Counted from the stretch's first letter, positions 17,607 to 26,421 are shown. The stretch: 64,000 nt of DNA from Taibaiella chishuiensis (GCF_003014535.1 NZ_PYGD01000003.1:346564-410563), one strand, 5' to 3'. The notes: a model not told the origin generated them from the letters alone. Translations and numbers: made by a program.

Positions 17607-18909
17607 AAAGTTTGAGTTTGACCGATAATTGCTGTCCTGCTGCATCGAGGATAAGCCTGTTTTCGTAAGCGCTGCTCAGCGGCAACAGCAGGAAGTCCTG
17701 TTGTGCGCCTCTGCCCTGGCTCAGCAAGGTGTTGATATAGGTGGTAAGGTCGTAGGTATAGCGGGTATTTTTATGGTAGAGGTAGTCGATGATCAGGCTG
17801 CCGTTTTGCAGCGATCCGTTGGCCGTGCCCAGTCCGCTGCCCACTTCATTATTACTGTTGATCGGGTAGAGGCCCAGCCCCGGCGGCAGCGCGTAAAAAC
17901 TACTCTGTCCGTAACTGGCTGCGGGCGGTGTAATTTCCAGGCTTGCCTTTACTACTTTGATGTAAGGGTACAGCTCCTTAAGGGCAAATACATCGGGCAG
18001 GCTGATCCTCGGGAATAAACCGCTGCTGGCATGCAGGAATACTTTATTGCCCGTGAGGCCGGAAGGCAGGCTCTGCTTCTTTTTGGGCAGGAATGCGGCC
18101 AGCGTGGTACCGCTCTTGTCGTAGCCGAAAGAATAGAATTGCGAGCTGGCAGGCTGCAGGGTAAAGTCGAGGTACTGTTGTTCGGGAATGCTGGCATTAA
18201 GCCGGTAATACAGCCGCACCGTTCTTTTGGTCGAATCGTTGGGGCCGAAATAATAAACCGCTTTATTGCCGGCATCGTCGCCGCTTAGTACGAGACCATA
18301 AAAGTACCGGGCAAACTTATCCTGGTTGCTCATCGTGTCTGCGTTTCTTTTAAGCATATTGAAGAACTCGAGGCCCAGGTTGTCTGGCATACGGATCGAT
18401 ACCGGCAGGTTGGCAGATGGCCGCAGGTCGGTCAGGGTGGTGCTGGCCAGGGGCGCGGGATCGTAGGCAAATGTGCTTACATTGTATCCTTTCCAGCCGG
18501 TGGTGGTGCTTATGGGCTGCGTAAGGCGGTGCAGGTCCAGCCGGAAGGGCGCCGTCGTATCGCCATAGGCGCTGCCGGTAAAGTGCATCCTGAATACCAG
18601 CGAATCGAAGCTGCAATTCGCACAACCGCTTAACGGGTTCGTGGCCGGCCGACCAAGCGGGAACCAGGATTGTGCACGGAACACCCCCAGCAGGCTATCG
18701 GACTGCCTGCCTACTTTAAACAGGCTGTCGCTCGCTGTAGCAAAGGAATCCAGCTGGTAGGTGGCGAGTTTGATTACGAAGGAATCGAGGTAAATAATAT
18801 TGGGGTCGTCGGTCAGGTTTTCCTTGCCGAAGTTGACCACCGTCTTGTTGCAGGCCATAAAATACAGGCCGGCAACAAGCAGCAATAGATAGGAAATGGA
18901 TTTTTTCAT
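17590..18909 (-). CDS. DUF4270 lipoprotein
   Basis: 439 residues. Lipoprotein signal with lipobox LYFMAC-N (Cys20), then the DUF4270 pattern: an acidic start IIYLDSFVIKLATYQLDSF with a string of Asp-Ser pairs, SFDSLVFRM, and a long beta-rich body with little charge. The family is common in Bacteroidota and its molecular role is unknown. Its Cys is followed by Asn, not by an acidic export signal, so whether it faces the surface or the periplasm is open. It overlaps the barrel gene downstream and follows the DUF4907 gene by 29 bases. Confidence 0.85.
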   Translation of the reverse strand: MKKSISYLLLLVAGLYFMACNKTVVNFGKENLTDDPNIIYLDSFVIKLATYQLDSFATASDSLFKVGRQSDSLLGVFRAQSWFPLGRPATNPLSGCANCSFDSLVFRMHFTGSAYGDTTAPFRLDLHRLTQPISTTTGWKGYNVSTFAYDPAPLASTTLTDLRPSANLPVSIRMPDNLGLEFFNMLKRNADTMSNQDKFARYFYGLVLSGDDAGNKAVYYFGPNDSTKRTVRLYYRLNASIPEQQYLDFTLQPASSQFYSFGYDKSGTTLAAFLPKKKQSLPSGLTGNKVFLHASSGLFPRISLPDVFALKELYPYIKVVKASLEITPPAASYGQSSFYALPPGLGLYPINSNNEVGSGLGTANGSLQNGSLIIDYLYHKNTRYTYDLTTYINTLLSQGRGAQQDFLLLPLSSAYENRLILDAAGQQLSVKLKLYVLGL

Positions 18910-18938
18910 CCTGGTAGCAGGCTTTATACGATGATCGT

Positions 18939-19277
18939 TTATTGCGGTCCGGTCCTGGCGCTATCCGCTACGATGCCCAGTTTTTGCAGGTCGCTTACCC
19001 GCAGGGCCGGCAGCTTTCGTTGACGGATCAGCCCGCATACATACTGCCCGGTTTTCAGGGCGTCGTTTTGGCTCCGGAAGGCATGCTTGCCGCTGATGGC
19101 CGGGATATAAGGCTGCCGGATATAGTTCTTGCCATTGATGGCTATAAAGTACCCCCAGCCTTGTTCCCATTGGAAAGTGGTTACCCGGAAAGGCGATGAA
19201 GGCGGCAGGTCGTGGTCGTCCTTGCTGCAGGCGGCAAACAGGCAAAGCGTTGCGAGCAGGCTCAGGGTTTTAATCAT
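18939..19277 (-). CDS. DUF4907 lipoprotein
   Basis: 112 residues. Lipobox LFAAC (Cys17), then the DUF4907 core: WGYFIAINGKNYIRQPYIPAISGKHAF and a C-terminal part ending LQKLGIVADS. Small lipoprotein of unknown function. It overlaps the Kelch gene upstream by 8 bases, so translation is probably coupled. Confidence 0.8.
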   Translation of the reverse strand: MIKTLSLLATLCLFAACSKDDHDLPPSSPFRVTTFQWEQGWGYFIAINGKNYIRQPYIPAISGKHAFRSQNDALKTGQYVCGLIRQRKLPALRVSDLQKLGIVADSARTGPQ

Positions 19278-20301
19278 TGTCTACTTTTTTTGCGTAGGGC
19301 GCAAATTCCCACATGTCATCAAAATTGGCGCTGCTGTTGTTGCCCGTGGTGATATAGCCCCGGTTATTGAGCGAGAAGCCTATTGCGCCTATCCTTGTTG
19401 TTGCTTCAAAGGTTGTTTTCTGGGTCCATATGTCCGAGTTGGGTTCATACATCCAGGTGGTGCCGGTAACGCCGTTATGTTCGCCCGTAGTCACATAGGC
19501 CAGGCCGTCGATCACGAAGCTGCTGGCATTGCTCCTGATGATATTATAGTTGTCGTCGTAGTCTTCGTCGCTTACATTGATCAGCCGGCGCTTCTGGGTC
19601 CATACATTGGTATTGCCGTCGTAGGCCCACATATCATCGGGGTATGCGCCGTTGTTCAGCCCGGTACATACATAGGCTGTATTGCCGATCACGAAGGCCA
19701 GGGCATCTTTACGTTTGGTACCGGCCAGGCTTGCTTTCTGTACCCACTGGTTCGTTGCCGGATCATATTCCCAGAGGTCTTTCAGGAAGTTGTCATCATA
19801 GCCGGTCGTGATGTAGCCTTTACCGTTGATGGCAAAAGCGGCGGCGCCGTAGCGGCCCGATCCGCCGAAATCTGCCTTCCGGGTCCAGCTATTGCTGTCT
19901 GCATCGTACTCCCAGAAGTCTTTAAGATAGCTGATGCCGTCGTAGCCGGTGCCTACATAGCCTTTGTTGCCGATACTGAAGGCTACGGCGCTGTTGCGGC
20001 CTTTGGCGGGCATGTCGGCCTTCTGGTACCACGTCGCCGTGGTCTGGTCGAATGCCCAGAAATCGTTCAGGCGTTCATCGTCTTTTTTATAACCGGTGCC
20101 TACATAAGCATTATTGCCGATCACAAAACTTACCGCTTCGGTCCGCGCTACGCCTTCAAAGTCATAACTGCGAAACCAGTTGCCGACGTAGTCTTCATCC
20201 TTATTGGAAGATTTTTTACAGGAGCTCAATCCTGTTGCTACTACGCCCAGGCTTAAGGTAAGGGTGCATGTCTGCCGGAAGACGGCCTTGAGTCTGCTCA
20301 T
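19270..20301 (-). CDS. Kelch-repeat lipoprotein
   Basis: 343 residues. Lipobox LSSC-K (about Cys28). The remainder holds about six Kelch-type blades, each with a GYVGTG or GYITTG turn, an LxDFWxYD segment and a W-T/V-Q-K close, forming a beta-propeller. Such propellers usually bind glycans or proteins at the cell surface. It is the first gene of the four-gene operon. A 9-bp direct repeat lies about 160 bases upstream. Confidence 0.88.
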   Translation of the reverse strand: MSRLKAVFRQTCTLTLSLGVVATGLSSCKKSSNKDEDYVGNWFRSYDFEGVARTEAVSFVIGNNAYVGTGYKKDDERLNDFWAFDQTTATWYQKADMPAKGRNSAVAFSIGNKGYVGTGYDGISYLKDFWEYDADSNSWTRKADFGGSGRYGAAAFAINGKGYITTGYDDNFLKDLWEYDPATNQWVQKASLAGTKRKDALAFVIGNTAYVCTGLNNGAYPDDMWAYDGNTNVWTQKRRLINVSDEDYDDNYNIIRSNASSFVIDGLAYVTTGEHNGVTGTTWMYEPNSDIWTQKTTFEATTRIGAIGFSLNNRGYITTGNNSSANFDDMWEFAPYAKKVDND

Positions 20302-20460
20302 TCTTGGGTCTGTTTAAATGTTTTTTTCAGTAGAGTATGGATCTTGTGCTGTTGGGTCCGCCTCTGCCCGGTATCCTGTGCTCCTGTCCGGATATGCAGG
20401 CGGGTATTGGCTTTGGTTGTCTTGCAAAAGTTGAAAATAATGACACACCGCCGGCTAAAA

Positions 20461-20490
20461 TGCGACCAATAGGCGAAAAGTTGCGACCAA
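20461..20490 (-). promoter_or_regulatory. Candidate LytTR-type operator (9-bp direct repeat, 12-bp spacer)
   Basis: On the minus strand TTGGTCGCA occurs twice, at 20482-20490 and 20461-20469, separated by exactly 12 bases. The repeat-to-repeat distance is 21 bases, two helical turns. Two 9-bp direct repeats 12-13 bases apart are the known layout for LytTR-family binding. It lies about 160 bases before the Kelch gene. Assignment to the LytTR regulator at 15292 is inference. Confidence 0.55.
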
Positions 20491-20545
20491 ACCCGGTGTC
20501 TTTTCTTTGATTTATAGTTGGTAAATAAGCATATGTACACTACGA

Positions 20546-20573
20546 AAGAGGCGCAGCAAAAGCTGCGCCTCTT
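20546..20573 (-). terminator. Terminator after the 818-residue secreted-protein gene
   Basis: A perfect 12-bp stem (AAGAGGCGCAGC / GCTGCGCCTCTT) with an AAAA loop (plus strand), located 30 bases after the stop of the minus-strand gene at 20603. The T-run on the minus strand is short. Confidence 0.6.
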
Positions 20574-20602
20574 TTCTTATCAATGAGCTGTATAAAGTTG
20601 AA

Positions 20603-23062
20603 TCAGTAACCGGTCCGCGCTATGTCCGGGCAGGTCGTGCTGGCGGCTTCGTAAGCCATCGTGCCGGCATACCGGCGCTCGAGCTGTTGCAGGTAGGCCG
20701 AGCGGTAAGGCTGTGGGGTATACAGCCCGTTGCGGCTATCCCGCATATATTTGGCGGCGTTATCGCATAGCGTAAGACTCAGCAGGCATTTGGCTTTCAG
20801 CTCCTTGTTCCTGCTCAGGGTAAGCGCTTTGTTATAAGCAGCCATGGCGTTGGCGCAACCATAATAGTTGTTGCCGTAACGCAGCGAGTTGGGGTAAAAA
20901 GAATAATAGGCAAAGTCGCCCTTCGCTTGCCATTGTTCGCGCGATGTGCGGCCATAACTCATCATCATCCACGCCTTGCCATAATAGCTGAGGCTGTATA
21001 AAGCATGGCCCAGCCTGTAGTTCAGCTTAGCCTTGGTTTCGGCAGGGAGCCGCAGGTTAAGGGAGTCCTGCAGGCGCGTTACTTCTGCTACGATCTGCTT
21101 CTTGCTGGATAGAGTATAATACCTGGCCTGTTGTGGTTCGTCCCAGGGGCTAAGCGTGCCCAGGTTGGTAATGGTCGTGATCGGCAGGTAACTTTTGTAT
21201 TCATAATGCGTTTCCCAGAAGTTCGGATCCATCGCGGCAAATACGGCGAGGGCTTCGTGGTATTGTTCCCGGCGTACTAATATCGTGCCTTTCAGGTCGC
21301 GGTAAAAATCTTCGTTGGCCCAGCGTACCGGCGCGATCAGGCCTTCGAATACGGTTCTGCGCTTCGCGTGCTTAAAGGCCAGCAGGCTGTCGATAGTAGC
21401 CGGCGAGGCTTCCCGGTCGAAGTAGGCGATAAACTGGTAGTTGGCGTCGCTGGTATCGGCCCAGCCGTCGTAAGTATTACGCATCACGGCTGCTTTGGTA
21501 TACAGAAAGCCGGCGGTAAGCAGGTCGCCCTGGGCTTTGTAGCGGTTGCTGAGCAGCAGGAAGAGCTCGGCCATGTCGTCGTCGTACTCTTCTTCACCGT
21601 CAGCGGAATAAAACCGGTTGGGATCGCTTCCCTTCTGCAGGCTTTTTAAAAAAGCGGGGTTAAGTTCGTTCATGCGCAACAGGTTGGTGGCGATCCGGTC
21701 CTTGGCTGCAGGCGTAGTTACCTCTTCGGTATAAGCAAAGGCGATAGTCGCCTCGATCAGGCGCTGTATCTCGTAATGTTTGTCCTGCATGGGTTCCAGG
21801 GTATTGGTCCATTGTCTGGCCTGCTCGTAATTGCCCGAAATATTGTGCAGGTGGGCAATACACAGGGTTACGAAATCCTTGTTCCGGCCGGGGGCTTCGG
21901 TTGTCTTTTCGAGGAAGCCGAGCAGTTCCGATAGCCGCTTCTTATCCTGGTCCAGGTTTAGCTTGGCATAATAAGCGTATCCCGAATCCTGTTGGGCATA
22001 GGGCTTATTGTAGGGGGCTCTTTTAATGGTCCCATCCTCGAAGCTAATCCCGTTAAAGCCCAGCAATTCCGGCGACCAGATCCAGTCTTCCAGTTTATTT
22101 ACTTCACGGGTTAGCAGCAGGGGCAGGTACTTGCTGTGCGGGTTCAGGGTATATACGGCTTTGATCTGTTCAAAGGCGCTGCCATAAGTTTTCATTCCCT
22201 TCACCACATGGAGCAGTTCGAGGGTATACGGATCCTTGATAAAAGGCATGATGCTGTCCAGTGTTTTACGGCCGATCTGCTGGTAACAGAATACTTTCTT
22301 CTCTTCGGAATGATCGAAGGAACGCAACAGGTAAATGGTCTGTTGCAAGGGATCGCTTTGTTGCATACCATAGAACAATTGCGCCCAGCCCAGTACTACA
22401 GAGCTGCTTTTGTCGAGCAGGGCAGGGTAGAGGTCCAGCACCGGTTGCCTGTTTTGCAGGGTGGGCCCTGCGTAGTAAGCCATTTTCAAGGCCTGGAAGG
22501 CATACCGTTCTTTCAGGAACTGTTGTTTTACCTGGCGACACCGGTTGAGCGCTTCCCCGGCTAATTCACCAGGCATTTCCTGGCTGCCTTTCGCACTATC
22601 CACCCAGGGATCTGCATCTCTGAACTGGGTAGACTCGGCGCGTTTGGCTAGGATCATATAGTCCAGCGCAGCTTTGTTCTCCTTGCGCAGCAGCCATAAC
22701 ATCAGGGTATTGTTGCCGAAGAATTTGCGGTCGCCTTTGGCACAGGCATCCAGGAAGGCCTTGGGGTCGGTATCGTACTGGATCGCGTAAATATCGTCGA
22801 TGCTGGCCTTGTTGCCGGTAAACTGCCGCCATTCGGCACAGTTGCGCTTATAGTCTTCGCCGCCGGGATCGGCGCTGTAACTGTTCAGGAAGCGCTCTGA
22901 GTAATAAAAGGGTTCGAGCCCCTTCAGCCCGTCCAGCCCGTTGCGGAACAACTGCATCCTGCCCTCGTCTGCATAGATCGAGGGGCCGCAGGCCGGCAGG
23001 GGTATGGCGCAACAGCAGAGCAGGCTAAAACAGATCGTAAATATGCTGTATCGTAGGTTCAT
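20603..23062 (-). CDS. Large secreted protein with TPR-like repeats, function unknown
   Basis: 819 residues. Signal peptide about 1-25 (SIFTICFSLLCCCAIPLPACG). The mature protein starts with CGPSIYADE and FYYSERFLNSY and then is almost all alpha-helical. Several segments look like tetratricopeptide helices (AGFLYTKAAVMRNTYDGW, RREQYHEALAVFAAM, AMAAYNKALTLSRNKELKAKCLLSLTL). It may scaffold a periplasmic or surface complex. The start overlaps the 3' end of the upstream gene by 38 bases, so the two genes are probably co-translated. I do not recognise a named family. Confidence 0.75.
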   Translation of the reverse strand: MNLRYSIFTICFSLLCCCAIPLPACGPSIYADEGRMQLFRNGLDGLKGLEPFYYSERFLNSYSADPGGEDYKRNCAEWRQFTGNKASIDDIYAIQYDTDPKAFLDACAKGDRKFFGNNTLMLWLLRKENKAALDYMILAKRAESTQFRDADPWVDSAKGSQEMPGELAGEALNRCRQVKQQFLKERYAFQALKMAYYAGPTLQNRQPVLDLYPALLDKSSSVVLGWAQLFYGMQQSDPLQQTIYLLRSFDHSEEKKVFCYQQIGRKTLDSIMPFIKDPYTLELLHVVKGMKTYGSAFEQIKAVYTLNPHSKYLPLLLTREVNKLEDWIWSPELLGFNGISFEDGTIKRAPYNKPYAQQDSGYAYYAKLNLDQDKKRLSELLGFLEKTTEAPGRNKDFVTLCIAHLHNISGNYEQARQWTNTLEPMQDKHYEIQRLIEATIAFAYTEEVTTPAAKDRIATNLLRMNELNPAFLKSLQKGSDPNRFYSADGEEEYDDDMAELFLLLSNRYKAQGDLLTAGFLYTKAAVMRNTYDGWADTSDANYQFIAYFDREASPATIDSLLAFKHAKRRTVFEGLIAPVRWANEDFYRDLKGTILVRREQYHEALAVFAAMDPNFWETHYEYKSYLPITTITNLGTLSPWDEPQQARYYTLSSKKQIVAEVTRLQDSLNLRLPAETKAKLNYRLGHALYSLSYYGKAWMMMSYGRTSREQWQAKGDFAYYSFYPNSLRYGNNYYGCANAMAAYNKALTLSRNKELKAKCLLSLTLCDNAAKYMRDSRNGLYTPQPYRSAYLQQLERRYAGTMAYEAASTTCPDIARTGY

Positions 23063-24029
23063 AGCGGTTGATTGCGGGTTCGTCCCAATGATAAAAAGCG
23101 ACTCTTTGTATGCCTGGAATATGGGTCTTCAGTGTTTTTGCGGCTTGTTCCAGGTCATCGGCTGCCGGGTATTCGCTGCGGAGTATATCGCCGGCGCGCA
23201 GGTATTTGCCGGCCAGTTCGCGATCGCCAGGTACCCGCAGTTGCCCCTGGCCTGTTGTGGCCACCAGCGAATCGCCGGAGCTGAGCTCGGATGCGTAGAT
23301 GATACCTTTGAACGATCCGGCCCTGAACCAGGCATACCAGCCAAATACCGGCAGGGCAATGTCCAGGGGCAGCGCATATTTCCTGTTCGTCAGGTAACGG
23401 TTCAGTTCCCGGGCATCGAACACCGAATTGCGGGTGCCCGGTTCTGCGATCCGGCCCAGGTTATAACACATCAGCATGCCTTTGTCTACGGGTGGCACGC
23501 CCATTTTATCGGGATATTTGTAGGGGTAAAGTCTTATAGTTGCCGTTATCTTCCGGTCTTTATTTAAAGCCTTAAAACGGGCCAGGAAGCGGAAATAGCG
23601 GTCGCGTGTAGCAGGTGTCCAGTCGCAATCGACCTGGATCTCGTCATACATGCGTCCGGCACTGTCGGGACGTAACCGGGCGATCCTGCTCCCGAGGTAA
23701 GTGCTGAGCCTTACGGCAAGGCTGTCGGCCCAATAGTCGTCTGCCCGGGCAAAGGTACGGTTGGTAATAAATACGACAGGGGTAAAATGCAGTTTTTGTA
23801 TAGCCTCCGGTAGTTGGCTCAGGGGCGATACCGGTACCGGCATCTGCAGCCGTTCATCCCAGTCCACATCCATGATGCGGATGTAAAAATGGCTGATGCC
23901 CAACTGTTTTATCTTCGCGGCGCTAACCGAAGCCGGGCTTGTTTTCCAGTAATAAAAAGCGTGTTCTGTTTTATCCCGCTTGCAGGATACCAGGCAACAT
24001 AAGATCCCCCAAAACAGCAACCGTTTCAT
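23025..24029 (-). CDS. Lipoprotein with a probable TIM-barrel hydrolase-like fold, function unknown
   Basis: 334 residues. Lipobox LCCLVSC-K near residue 16. The body shows a pattern of beta-strands with charged ends (SHFYIRIMDVDWD, PVVFITNR, MYDEIQVDCDWTPATRDRYFRFL, ITATIRLYP, LPLDIALPVFGWYAWF, RVAFYHWDEPAIN) as in TIM-barrel glycosidase-like proteins such as the DUF3142 group. Asp/Glu at strand ends could be catalytic. Start chosen at ATG 24029, which opens the lipoprotein signal; in-frame ATGs upstream would add up to 14 residues. It is coupled to the 819-residue gene. Confidence 0.7.
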   Translation of the reverse strand: MKRLLFWGILCCLVSCKRDKTEHAFYYWKTSPASVSAAKIKQLGISHFYIRIMDVDWDERLQMPVPVSPLSQLPEAIQKLHFTPVVFITNRTFARADDYWADSLAVRLSTYLGSRIARLRPDSAGRMYDEIQVDCDWTPATRDRYFRFLARFKALNKDRKITATIRLYPYKYPDKMGVPPVDKGMLMCYNLGRIAEPGTRNSVFDARELNRYLTNRKYALPLDIALPVFGWYAWFRAGSFKGIIYASELSSGDSLVATTGQGQLRVPGDRELAGKYLRAGDILRSEYPAADDLEQAAKTLKTHIPGIQRVAFYHWDEPAINRYEPTIQHIYDLF

Positions 24030-24066
24030 AGATGATGATTCCATAGGAAAGTTAGGGAATTTACAG

Positions 24067-24102
24067 GACAAAAAAGCGTACCCGCAGCAGGCGGGTACGC
24101 TT
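24067..24102 (-). terminator. Terminator after purE
   Basis: A perfect 12-bp stem (AAGCGTACCCGC / GCGGGTACGCTT) with a 5-base loop. On the minus strand it ends in TTTTTTGTCC, 24 bases after the purE stop. Confidence 0.85.
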
Positions 24103-24125
24103 TTAAAACGAACGCAGGGGCGTCC

Positions 24126-24581
24126 TTACATTTTGTATTCCTGTGCTTTAAAGGCTTCTACTTTTTCAGCTACAGCAGCGTCGCTTAACGCGAAGATGCG
24201 GGCGCAGAGTACAGCAGCGTTGCGTGCACCGGCTTTACCTACAGCCAGGGTACCTACAGGCAGGCCGGCAGGCATCTGAACGATAGAGTACAGGGCATCG
24301 ATACCACCGGGCAGACCACCATCCAGGGGTACGCCAAGTACAGGCAGTGAAGTGTAGGCTGAGCAAACACCGGGCAGGGCGGCAGCCATACCGGCGGCAG
24401 CGATTACAGCACCGAAGCCATTAGCTTTAGCGTTTACCATCAGGTCGCGTACTTTGTCCGGGTTACGGTGCGCAGACGCTACTATCATTTCGTTTTCAAT
24501 GCCGAACCAGTTCAGCCAGTTGCTGCTTTCCTGCATAACACCTTCGTCCGACTTGGACCCCATAATGATCATTACCTTCAT
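24126..24581 (-). CDS. purE: N5-carboxyaminoimidazole ribonucleotide mutase
   Basis: 151 residues, slightly shorter than the usual 160-170. Purine biosynthesis in the cytoplasm: rearranges N5-CAIR to CAIR. The IMGSKSD motif at the N-terminus binds phosphate, VASAHRNPDKV carries the catalytic His, and AAAGMAAALPGVCSAYTSLPVLGVP forms the core. It is transcribed divergently from the SDR gene. Confidence 0.95.
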   Translation of the reverse strand: MKVMIIMGSKSDEGVMQESSNWLNWFGIENEMIVASAHRNPDKVRDLMVNAKANGFGAVIAAAGMAAALPGVCSAYTSLPVLGVPLDGGLPGGIDALYSIVQMPAGLPVGTLAVGKAGARNAAVLCARIFALSDAAVAEKVEAFKAQEYKM

Positions 24582-24687
24582 AATGCTTGATTTGAGATTT
24601 TAATTTACTGTTTAATTGTAGATGATTGCCGGCGGCGCCGGTAAAAATTTGTGCAAAAATAATGTGCAAATCCTGAATACCGAACTG

Positions 24688-24695
24688 TATTTTTG
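24688..24695 (+). promoter_or_regulatory. Putative -7 element just before the SDR gene
   Basis: TATTTTTG matches TAnnTTTG and ends 5 bases before the ATG at 24701. If used, the mRNA would start at or next to the start codon. No TTTG at the usual -33 position was found. Confidence 0.3.
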
Positions 24696-24700
24696 CGAAC

Positions 24701-25510
24701 ATGGATTCCTTTCTGAAAAATAAGGTCGTAGTGGTCACCGGCGCGTCCTCCGGAATTGGCAAGGCGCTGGCCGACCAGGCGCTTGCAGCCGGCGCCAGGG
24801 TGGCGGTTTGCGCACGCAACCGCGATAAGCTGGTAGCGGCTTTCGGGCAGCACGACAACCTGCTGGCAGTGGCGGCCGATGTGTCGGTCGAGGCCAGTTG
24901 CGCCGCCTTCGTGGCGCAGGTGGAGCAAAAGTGGGGTGGTGTCGATATCCTGGTCAACAATGCCGGGCTTAGTATGCGCGCCATGTTTGCCGAGCTGGAC
25001 CTTAAAGTGTTGAAGGAGCTGATGGACATTAATTTCTGGGGCACCGTATACATGACCAAATATGCCCTGCCCTCGATTATCCGTAATAAAGGAACGGTGG
25101 CCGGTATCTCTTCTATCGCGGGCTACCGCGGGCTGCCGGCCCGCACCGGTTATTCTGCATCCAAATTTGCCATGCAGGGTTTCCTGGAGTCGCTGCGTAC
25201 CGAACTGCTGCACAGCGGGGTAAATGTGATGTGGGCCTCGCCCGGCTTTACGGCCTCCAATATCCGCAATGTAGCCCTGGGCGCCGATGGCGGTACGCAA
25301 AAGGAGACCCCGCTCGACGAAGCAAAGCTGATGAGCGCCGAAGCCTGCGCCCGTATTATCTTTAAGGGCATCGAAAGCCGTAAACGCTCCGTGATCATGA
25401 CCACGCAGGGTAAGGCCACGGTCTGGCTCAATAAACTCTTCCCCGGCTGGATGGATAAAAAAGTATTCAGCCATTTTGCCGCAGAACCCGGCAGCCCCTT
25501 AAAAAAATAG
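24701..25510 (+). CDS. Short-chain dehydrogenase/reductase
   Basis: 269 residues. Classical SDR with the NAD(P)-binding TGASSGIG (13-20), NNAG after a beta-strand, Ser in GISSIAGYRG, and YSASK (Tyr about 151, Lys about 155) as catalytic residues. Arg38/39 (CARNRDKL) after the second strand suggests NADPH preference. Substrate unknown. Confidence 0.92.
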   Translation: MDSFLKNKVVVVTGASSGIGKALADQALAAGARVAVCARNRDKLVAAFGQHDNLLAVAADVSVEASCAAFVAQVEQKWGGVDILVNNAGLSMRAMFAELDLKVLKELMDINFWGTVYMTKYALPSIIRNKGTVAGISSIAGYRGLPARTGYSASKFAMQGFLESLRTELLHSGVNVMWASPGFTASNIRNVALGADGGTQKETPLDEAKLMSAEACARIIFKGIESRKRSVIMTTQGKATVWLNKLFPGWMDKKVFSHFAAEPGSPLKK

Positions 25511-25572
25511 CGTATCTTTTGGTGTTTTTAGCGTCTTGAACCGCCGGTTTGCCGGCTTACCCGCATTGTACT

Positions 25573-26073
25573 ATGGATCTGCAAAAATTTACACGTAAGG
25601 CAGCAAGGAAACGCAGCGAACTGGAAGGCTTTCTCAAAAAGCTGGATGAGACGGTGCCCACGGGCTTCGGAAAGGTAGTGGCCCAGGAAGATGAAAAGGT
25701 ATGGCAACATGTAGACTGTACCACCTGTGCCAACTGTTGCAAAACCATGACGCCGACCTTTACCAAGACCGATGTAAAACGGATAGCCACCCACCTGAGA
25801 ATGACGCCCAAGGCCTTTTTCGATAAATGGTTGCTGAAGGAGGAAGATACCGGCAGTATTATCAATGCCGTACAGCCCTGCCAGTTCCTCGTCGATGATA
25901 AGTGCAGTATCTATGAAGTAAGGCCGAAGGACTGTGCCGAATTTCCTCATCATAACAAACGGCCTTTCGACCTGTACAACGATACCTTTATCCAGAACCT
26001 GCATCGCTGCCCGGCCACGTTCGACCTGGTAGAAAGGCTCAAGAAAAGGGTAGAAGACGAGTATGAATGGTAA
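25573..26073 (+). CDS. YkgJ-type zinc/iron-chelating cysteine cluster protein
   Basis: 166 residues. The cysteine cluster CTTCANCCK (about 49-56) is followed by CQFLVDDKCSIYEVRPKDCAEFP and a last Cys (HRCPATF). The family (UPF0153/YkgJ) is thought to bind Zn or Fe-S. Start chosen at ATG 25573; an in-frame TTG lies 8 codons upstream. It is 63 bases after the SDR stop on the same strand. Confidence 0.9.
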   Translation: MDLQKFTRKAARKRSELEGFLKKLDETVPTGFGKVVAQEDEKVWQHVDCTTCANCCKTMTPTFTKTDVKRIATHLRMTPKAFFDKWLLKEEDTGSIINAVQPCQFLVDDKCSIYEVRPKDCAEFPHHNKRPFDLYNDTFIQNLHRCPATFDLVERLKKRVEDEYEW

Positions 26074-26099
26074 GGGTATAAAGCTGGCTTGCAGGCCGC

Positions 26100-26333
26100 T
26101 TAGCGCCAGCGCAGCGGGTTACGCCGGTTCAGCCAGATGTATTGTTTGATGTTCATCCAGAAAGCCAGGATCATATACAGGATCAGCGGCGAACCCAGGG
26201 TAAGAAAGGAGATATAGATAAACCATAACCGGATGCGCGAAGTGGCAATGCCCAGTTTCTCGCCTATGGCCGTGCATACGCCAAAGGCTTTCCATTCTAT
26301 AAAATCTTTTAAGCGGTAAAGAGGATTGCTCAT
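26100..26333 (-). CDS. PspC-domain membrane protein
   Basis: 77 residues. The PspC core is FIEWKAFGVCTAIGEKLGIATSRIRLWFIYISFL, followed by a hydrophobic segment (GSPLILYMILAFWMNI). A small inner-membrane protein of the phage-shock-type family. Ends with Arg-rich RRNPLRWR. Confidence 0.85.
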   Translation of the reverse strand: MSNPLYRLKDFIEWKAFGVCTAIGEKLGIATSRIRLWFIYISFLTLGSPLILYMILAFWMNIKQYIWLNRRNPLRWR

Positions 26334-26421
26334 GGCTTCAGGGGTATAAACCAGCGGTCGGGTTACCGGTAAAAATATCCTATTTCCACCGGATCCCCGC
26401 GCTTATCCTCAAATTTAAGAT

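Larger units (their letters stand above)
20302..20602. other. Upstream region of the Kelch-DUF4270 operon
   Basis: 301 bases. The region holds the direct-repeat operator candidate at 20461-20490 and, at 20546-20573, the terminator of the upstream gene. A minus-strand frame of 80 codons (20298-20540) has no recognisable features and covers the operator; I treat it as non-coding leader. Confidence 0.6.

Noticed and set aside
19129..20256. Plus-strand frame of 375 codons opposite the Kelch gene
   Set aside because: Its Gly/Val/Ala-rich product mirrors the propeller repeats of the real gene on the other strand.
20298..20540. Minus-strand frame of 80 codons before the Kelch gene
   Set aside because: No recognisable features; it covers the direct-repeat operator and overlaps the Kelch start.
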